Source: Przewalskia tangutica (Eukaryota > Streptophyta > Magnoliopsida > Solanales > Solanaceae). From it: a stretch of DNA of 64,000 nt. Location: positions 8,086,001 to 8,150,000 of the forward strand of contig CM056728.1 of assembly GCA_029844215.1 (NCBI GenBank), written 5' to 3'. This document shows, one piece after another, positions 56,836 through 64,000 of this stretch. A model generated the notes under the pieces. The model did no database searches. It had not been told where the DNA came from and saw only the letters and a list, made by a program, of their open reading frames with translations. The position numbers and the translations under genes are program-made. The stretch's first letter is position 1. Each line of letters opens with the position of its first letter.

Positions 56836-57580
56836 TAGTGCTGTTATCGGTCCGGATCGGTCCGGGTATCCGATAAGCTTATCGGTCCGATAAGCTTACC
56901 GGTCTGGACCGATCCCGGACTGATAAGGTTTCGGTCCTGGAACGAGATCCGGTCCCGGACCGAAACTTTATCGGTCCGGTTCTCGGTCCGGACCGGTAAG
57001 AATTTTTCAGGTCGGACCAATTGTTTTTTTCTTTTTTAAAATTGAATATTCAATACTGAAATTAACATTCTCGGACACATTACCACGAAATTTTTACGTT
57101 GAAATATATTGTATAGCGCGAGATATTTAGATTTGAAAATGGACAATTGGTAACAATTTGGGGTAAAAGTGAAATTGATTGGCAAGACGGATGTTTTTTG
57201 AGAAATTGGCTGCTCCAAACTGCTTTAGCTGTTTGTCCGGCCCTATCTCGAAAAAATACGCGAAATCAAAAAAACATTAGGTCAAACGGACATCCGAGCG
57301 CAAAGTTATGACCATTTAAAGTTTCATTAATTTACAACTAATTAGAGCTGACAGGAGGGGGACTGGCTGGAGGGGGCCGGGAGGGGGGTATTACCGGGTA
57401 TTTTACCGGGTTACCGGTCCGACTCCTTATCGGTCCGGGTATTTTTTTGATACTCGTATCCGGACTGTTAAGGTTTCGGTCCGAGTATCGGTCCGGATTT
57501 TTCGGTCCGAGTATCGGTCCGGATTTATCGGTCCGATTCTCGAATAATTACCGAAAGTATCCGGACCGCTAACAACCCTA
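56836..57580. mobile_element. hAT-like non-autonomous DNA transposon, 745 bp
   Basis: The terminal inverted repeats are TAGTGCTGTTATCGGTCCGG on the left and TAGGGTTGTTAGCGGTCCGG on the right, inverted. The flanking 8-bp direct repeats are AACACCAC (56828-56835) and AACATCAC (57581-57588), with one mismatch. Both subterminal regions are packed with CGGTCC/GGACCG motifs in both orientations, as expected for transposase-binding subterminal repeats of hAT elements. The interior has no transposase; the short minus-strand frame at 57036-57218 shows no hAT features. Confidence 0.8.
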
Positions 57581-57588
57581 AACATCAC

Positions 57589-58119
57589 CACTAAATAATT
57601 AGCAAGTTCATTTTTGAAATTAAGAATGAGTGAGGTTATATGATTGTGCTGAGAAATATTACGGTATATTTAATATCAATTTCATAAATTATTGTTATCC
57701 TTTGAGTTTTGTAGGATTTTTATCTAGAGAAACCAAAATAATAATGAAGTTTTGACTTTTACTCAAACCAAAATCATACCCCTAAATTGAGACGGAAGGA
57801 ATAGGCTTTTCTTTAAAAGTAATCACTAAGAAAGACAAAACGAAGTATATCCCGGGGATTAACCTTTAGCTTTTCCACAAGTTGCATATCCATGTATAAT
57901 ACTAAATCAGAAAGAAGAGTCAATAAAGAAAATGGTCCATCATAAAAAGTATATAATCAAACTCTCAACCATTATTATCCAATCCATAAGCGAAAACATT
58001 AGAATCTTCAAACCTCCATAATTCATATCAGTAACAAAAAACGCATGCGTTACATTATTGCATACATGTGAAAAGACTAAAATAAGAGTACTACGTTTCT
58101 CTTCATAATAATAACCAAC
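57589..58119. other. AT-rich intergenic sequence
   Basis: No coding or structured feature recognised between the hAT-like element and the Tekay-like LTR. Confidence 0.5.
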
Positions 58120-61100
58120 CTAAGAACTCAAAAGTGTTAAGATTGAAGACTAGTAAAAATTTATCGGAATTATAAAAATATCGAAAAACGAAATATTGCG
58201 ACGAACGGGAGGGTGACACGTGTCACCCCCCCTTAGTGGTCTTGGACGAAATTGACATGGATGAAATGGTCATTTGACCATAATTGAAGATGATCAAGTC
58301 TTGCTAAAGCTAGAGCTTGATAATATTGATTAAGTCAAAGGCCACTTGGCTTGATCCTTGTGAAATGCATCCAAGCCACCCATTTGTTTTAATCTTGACC
58401 CTCCATGTTTCTATATAGTAACACTAGTAGCAAGACAAGGCTCTACACTTAGCAAATTTTCAAGAAAAACTTGATGAACACAAGAGCAAGCTCTCGGGTT
58501 TGGAGGGTTTCAAGAGAGGAAAATTTTCGTTTGTTGTCCAATAAGCTCCATACTTTAAACCAAGGTTCCTAAGGGTATTGTAAGGGTATCTCAATAGAAA
58601 GATTTCGGAAAAGTGGCGTTTTCGTATTAGTCGCAAGGTGAAAACCTAGTCACTTTCCTAGGTTTTGATTGGAAGATTAAAGGGAGGTTGTTTGTGATCT
58701 TCTAAGGGCTTCAAGTGGCGGATTGGAGTGTCAAGGAGAGGCTCTAAGTTGCTAGGGAGCGACTTCGGATCTTGAAGTGGATTAAGGCTCGTTAAGGTAA
58801 CAATCTTGTTCTCTTAAGTATTATAAGATTACATATTGTTGTAGCCTTACATTTTAACTAGCATGAAGTATATGTATTGAAGATTGATAAGTGATATGGA
58901 TTGTAGTAGCCTAAATCCGAATTGACAATTGAGCCATTTGAAATTGAAATACAATTTGGTCGTTAATTAGAAATGTCGCATGTTACCTACTTGAAGAGTG
59001 TAGTAGTTATAATCGATTGCGGCTTGATATCATGTTATACTAAACAACTTGGATTGAAAAGGAATTGGATAAGAATTTGTATTGGTATCCCTCAAATTGT
59101 CGAATTGACATAGTATGTTGGGTTAGTTTGATATTAATTTGTGGGGCGGAATTTTACACGTCTTGTAGGCGTGTAATCCCTTATTGATAACTACATTGTT
59201 GGGCCTTAAATGTGGCGTGTTTGGCTATTGTATTCGGGCCTTGAAAAAGGTGGAAAAGTATGTAGAAACAAAGGAAGTGATGTCCGATTTTTCGTAGAAT
59301 TTACTGACTTTGCACTTGGAATATTCTACGTTTGAATCTAGAAGTTAATAAACGTATTATGGTCATTATAGGTTAACATACTACGTACAACATATTGGAC
59401 TTAGCAAGCGGATTGAACCGAAGAGGTATGTGGAACTTTCCTATCTCTTGAGCATGAATAGTTGTAAACATATAGTACGGTAGAAGTACGAGATTTTGAC
59501 AATCTAGTCCATTTGATATCCTTGGCTTATTTTTAAGAATGTCCAAGTTGGTTGAGTTAGGGAATTAACTCACTTGTTTAAAAATATTAAGGATATCTTG
59601 GCTTCTAAAAGTTAAGGGACTTGAAGTATTTTAAAAGTATATGATACTTGTTTCGTTTTAAAAGTATAAGTCCCTTGGATATAAGGAAGAATGAAATTGT
59701 CTAAAGCATAAAACTAGTATAACGGCTTTATGGGAAGTTGATTATAATAGCTTTATGGAATGTTAAAAAGAGTGGTTTACTCTAAGTAATGTAAGTATGA
59801 TAAATGACTCGAAATAATGAAAGACAAATTGATTTTAAGGCATCATTTGCTTAAGGTTTTAAAAAAGAAAGAAGTCACTTGATTTAGAAGCCTAAATGTA
59901 TTTCTAAAAGGTATTGTGACTTGTCTTGAAAAGTAGATTTGACTTGATACTACAATTATTAGTATCTTGGAAGTTTATATGAAAAAGAGTCATTTTAAAA
60001 GAGTAGAAGTACGAAGTACTTTAGGTTAAATTCCCGGATTGTTATAATGACATGTTAGTGCCTTAAGTAAACTAAAATGAGAGTGTATATGAATAAGACT
60101 AATAAGAAGTTAGGGGGATTTCTTAACTTGCTTATGTTATGTATGATAAGTCGGTAGCGTTTATGTTATGTTAGAATAAGCCGGCAGCGCTTATGTTATG
60201 TATGATAAGCCGGTAGTGCTTATGTTATGTATGATAGCCGGTTGTGCTAGTTTATGTTATTATTACGGGGTAAAGCCCCGGGTTACTACTAATTCCATGG
60301 ATTTGCTACCCATGATGCGAGTGCGGCGTTTGTACTCATTGCGGGCCCACCGGGCCTAAGCGGGTGAAATAGTCCTGTGCGGGTGAAATAGTCCTATGCG
60401 AGGAATACCTCATGCGGGTCCACACGACCTATGCGGGCGGATACAACCTATGCGAGGAAGTTACCTCATTGCGGGTCCACAGGACCTATGCGGGTGAAAC
60501 AGTCCCAGGAGTAGGATTGCTCAATGATACTACGGGCGGGCGGCCCTACTTTGATCATGCGCCTCCTATTTTTATGCAATAAAGTATACTCTTGTTTACT
60601 CTCATCGTTAGTAAGGCACAGTGTACTGTTAATTGAGTTATCATACATGTCTCCAGCTTTATTTTAGACTTATGAGTTCATTACGATTTCTGGGCCACAT
60701 ATTTGGTACACGTTGTCTCGACCTCCTTCGGGCTGCGTTAAATGTCGCAGTAGTATACTGATTGTTGATCCTCACTCTTAGGATCACTGTTCACCGTTGA
60801 GAAACTCCATTACTCAAGGCTTATCTTAGTACATATCCTCGTATGGTCGGTTGTTGTACATTCGGGGTATGGCGGCCCCGTCCCGCCACGCTTGTTATTC
60901 TTAAGTGCGTAGTCATGTCTTGTGGATTGGGTTGTAAAGAGAAAAATGTATTGTTCTGTTTTTGGATTATGTAAATTGTACGAAAGGTGGCCTCATCGAC
61001 TAGCCTGTTGTTGTTTTTTGTCTAAGTGTTTACTTGTGTTGTGTATGTTCCGCTGCTAATCTCTGATGTATACCTGAAAGGGGTGCCTGTAGTAGGCACC

Positions 61101-61125
61101 ATCCCGGCCCGGTCGGGTCGTGACA
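58120..61125 (+). repeat. Tekay/Del-like 5' LTR, about 3 kb
   Basis: It ends GGTCGGGTCGTGACA. Its first clear homology to the other LTRs is AAATATCG...AAACGAAATATTG and GGGAGGGTGACACGTGTCAC near 58180-58225. The expected TGTTACACC start is not visible, so the left end is approximate. Internal repeats include TATGATAAGCCGGTAG units (about 60140-60245) and GCGGGTGAAATAGTCCTATG units (about 60360-60510). A GTATGGCGGCCCCGTCCCGCC segment parallels the same landmark in the other family members. Confidence 0.72.
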
Positions 61126-61129
61126 AAAG

Positions 61130-61145
61130 TGGTATCAGAGCAGTT
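61130..61145 (+). other. initiator tRNA-Met primer-binding site
   Basis: TGGTATCAGAGCAGTT begins four bases after the LTR end TGACA. TGGTATCAGAGC is the standard complement of plant initiator tRNA-Met. Confidence 0.9.
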
Positions 61146-64000
61146 AGTCCTCGGAAAGTGTCTACAGACCGTGTCAGTAGTAGTCTCGTTATCGGTGTGT
61201 TGTGCACCACATCTATAACCAGGAGGCTGCAGGACATTTAGGATTGGTTTCCATTCTTCTCACTCTGAGATCGTGCGATAGAGCTGTGTGGTTAGGGTCA
61301 TCTCTCCCTAACGAGTTATGTTGATTACAGCTACGAGAAAGGCAGCAGTGACCCAGGAAAGATTATTTGGATTGCACATTCAGGTTGGTAATAATTGTAG
61401 TATAGTTTGTATTATGACATACAACTATACGGATTTATGTATGAGGGTCACATATGTGTTTCCTAGAATTGTTTTAGATTATCAGGAATTGGTAAGGACT
61501 AAATAAATATCGGAAAGGTATGAAACAGTTAATGAATTCTCATCAAAGTTTACGTACTAATTTGCGATAATTAGGAGTTGATGAGTTGTCTGAGAAGGTA
61601 ATTGACCCTTAAGAAGTTATAATTAAGGGACTTAATGGAAGATTATGTTAGTAACTTAAGCTACGTGGTATGCTTAAGGGAATGGTACGGGTGAGATCCG
61701 TATGGAGTAAGTATGGTTGTTGTGGTCAAGACAACACGATTATGGTATTATGAGAAGTTTTTGTACCCGTTTACGGGGGGACTGATAAGGTAGGCTTGGA
61801 GCATGGAAATTGCGAGCCTAAGAATATTGATAACCGCCGAGACCTTAGGTATATAAGGTCTTCTCGGGTAGTAAAAAGTTAAGTCAGACCAAGGATAAAG
61901 TTAAGTACGACGTCGAGTCGGGTTGAGGACCTATTAAGGGTCGCCCCATATCTTGTAATGGAATGGGATCAGTTGGTAGTAGTCCCGCTATGTGACAGGG
62001 TCACGAGGGCGCGGGGCCCAAGTCTAGTTAATCGTTTTACGGGTTCGTGGACGCATTCCACCGGAACCAGATTGTGAGAGCCGGAAATGACCTTATATTG
62101 TTAATTTAGTAACTTCAAAGAATGAGGCCAGATTTAGTATGGAAGCTATGTACGTATGTTAGTATAAATTTGGAAGTACGGAAAAGAGTACGACCGGCAA
62201 GAAAGTGAGCAGCCAAGTGTAAAAAGTAGAGTCTGAATCCATGAGAACCTTTAGAGGTAACTACACTCGTGAGTGATGGGTGGTAGCTGAGCGGGTATAT
62301 AGTAATTGCCCAGTGATGATACAGTCGTCGGACCCTAGCAGACCTAGTAGAGTGATACATGCACTTGAGGTCACATGATGCACGGTTAGTTTGCCTCTTG
62401 TTATGCCAACGTTGACTACAGAGAGAGATTGGTTCGGTACCAGTTTTCCCGTAAACCGGTTATCGAGTGGAAAGGAAGGGAAGTGGTTGTAACCAGTGAA
62501 TTATCCTTCCTTCTTTGACATAGTTGATTTTAATAAGTCTGTGTGACTTGTTCATTTGAGGTAAATTAATGCAGAATTAAGTAATACTCGAATTTGAAGG
62601 AGTTTATGTTAAGTGCCCTTGGAGGTACTTGGAGTTGGTTTGGTGTGGCGGTCAGAGCCACGACCTTCCGGATAATTTCAGGAAAGCGCACAAGCAAGAA
62701 TAAGATAAGTACGAGTGCTTCCTACGGAAAACAGAAGACATCGTTGGTAGGTTTTTTAAAATCTATACGATTATAAGGGGGCGCTTGATGATTTAGATTT
62801 TGTAAGGGAGATAAGTTCTCTCCCCCACGTAAAAGGACAATTTTACGTATTATGGGGTTATGTGCACCCATGTTGTTAGACGAAGGATAGGAGACTGGTA
62901 AGGTCTTCAGTATCGTCATGCCATAGGTTAATTTTTTGACAACCATGGGAAGAGTATTGTGTTTGGGTAATTGAGAACGGCGTTAGGAAATGGCCAATGA
63001 AGTGTCGTAAGGATATAAATGCAGGTAGTACGCATGTATGCAACTGTACGATTATGAATCAAGAAAGAAATACTTTTGCTAATAATAAGCATAAGGAAGG
63101 GTTATGACCAGAATTATAAAAGAAAATACAATTGTGGTTATGTAAGTTGCCCGAGATATGATTACCCCAGACTAGTGTAAAGACCATTAGTAAATGATGG
63201 GCAGTAAGAACACCTCGAGGAAAGATGGTAACATCTGTACTGATGAGAAAGATAGTAATAAAATACGGAGGGGTAAGGGACCCCAAGACAACTTGAAATA
63301 ACTTACAACGGAAAGACGAGTAGACACTCGAACGATAAGAAATCTTGACAAGACATTGGAGTATGTAATACCATGAATTGAGGTTGAACACCTGGCTATA
63401 AGCTCTACGAGCTGGGAGAAAATAATCGGGTTACTACTTGACGAGATCAAGGAAATCTCCCCCCCCCCCCTAAATTGTGATTCACAGGAAGTCTTAGCCA
63501 TGAGGCAAGCAAATGAATCAAACCTAAGTTAGTGACCAAGTTTGGTTGCAACAGAGAAAGGGAAACAGGAACCATAATTGAGATTAAGGATGCCCGAATA
63601 TTTTGCAAGTATGAGAAAGGCTTCCAGTTATTGGAAGATAAGTTGACCACGACTACAGTTCTAACCCCTCATGAGAGACTAGAGGGTTAGGTTACTATCG
63701 CGACACTTAGGGTGTTGGGCTAGGTTGTGTGCTAACGCAATACGATAAGGTTAGAGCCTATGATTCCCGGCGGTTACGGGAGCATGAAAGAAATTACGCT
63801 ACTCACGATTTAGAGTTGGCGGCAGTTAATGGTATCTTGAAGATTTGGAGGCATGACTTATATAGACTTCATGTGGATATTTGTGCTGACCACAAGAGCC
63901 TCCGGTATATCTTCGCATGCAGGCGATTGAGTTTCGCGATGAGACGGTGGTTAGAGTTACTCAAGGATTGTGATATTGATATCCTATACCATCCGGGGAA
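61146..64000 (+). pseudogene. Tekay-like gag-pol remnant ending in RNase H
   Basis: From 61146 to about 63600 I find only short broken frames and cannot place gag, protease or the RT palm with confidence. From about 63610 the sequence becomes recognisable: FQLLEDKLTT, then GLGCVLTQYDKVRAYDSRRL, REHERNYATHDLELAAV, LKIWRHDLY, DHKSLRYIF and WLELLKDCDIDILYHPG, the RNase H region of chromoviruses. The last 280 bp stay in one frame. The first third of RNase H is damaged by stops. A C-run (about 63462-63471) falls in the unreadable part. Confidence 0.72.

Larger units (their letters stand above)
58120..64000 (+). mobile_element. Tekay/Del-like chromovirus, decayed, cut by window edge
   Basis: A 3 kb 5' LTR (to 61125), an initiator tRNA-Met primer site (61130) and a decayed interior reaching RNase H at the window end. 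RNase H appears about 2.6 kb after the primer site, somewhat early for this lineage, so the interior has probably lost sequence. The remaining RNase H, integrase, chromodomain and 3' LTR would lie right of the window. Confidence 0.75.

Overview
This is a plant nuclear window, most likely from a Solanaceae-type asterid. That attribution is inference from the mix of repeats: Ogre-type Ty3/Gypsy elements with a tRNA-Arg primer site, Athila, Tekay/Del LTRs, short-LTR Copia, and Stowaway and hAT MITEs. Only two host genes are convincingly intact. One is a three-exon glycosyltransferase gene of the At4g15970/Nucleotid_trans type (minus strand, 8995-16521). The other is a two-exon HMG-box gene (minus strand, 54272-55065). 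Most of the remaining sequence is nested transposable elements or their debris.

Left part (1-8389): a three-layer nest. The 3' half of an Athila element (env-like region, polypurine tract, 3' LTR) ends at 4483 inside a Tekay-like LTR (4484-5168). That LTR in turn interrupts a minus-strand Copia (5169-8389). Next comes the glycosyltransferase gene. Its 6.4 kb second intron holds a second Copia of the same family in the opposite orientation (10113-14863).

Centre (18064-50957): one nested structure of about 33 kb, bounded by the two LTRs of a single minus-strand Ogre-like element (here 'A') and by the 5-bp target duplication GCTAG. A second, related Ogre-like element ('B') is inserted in its interior. 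After that insertion, part of A plus the 3' LTR of B was tandemly duplicated (20035-26604 and 27360-38065). A 750-bp copy of the host intron and its Copia 5' end (from 9851-10598) sits at the duplication junction. One duplicate later received a Tekay-like element, now a 4.2 kb solo LTR with target duplication GACTT; the other duplicate keeps the empty site. Neither A nor B shows a pol gene. Both carry long tandem arrays (18, 41 and about 77-85 bp units) on the polypurine-tract side of the interior, and each keeps a different part of gag.

Right part (51120-64000): a decayed Copia split by a second solo Tekay LTR, the HMG-box gene with an E2F-like site just upstream, three MITE-type elements, and a Tekay-like element (LTR, tRNA-iMet primer site, decayed interior reaching RNase H) that runs off the right edge.

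Family names rest on motifs and on translations read by eye. No database search or alignment was run, so similarity statements are estimates.
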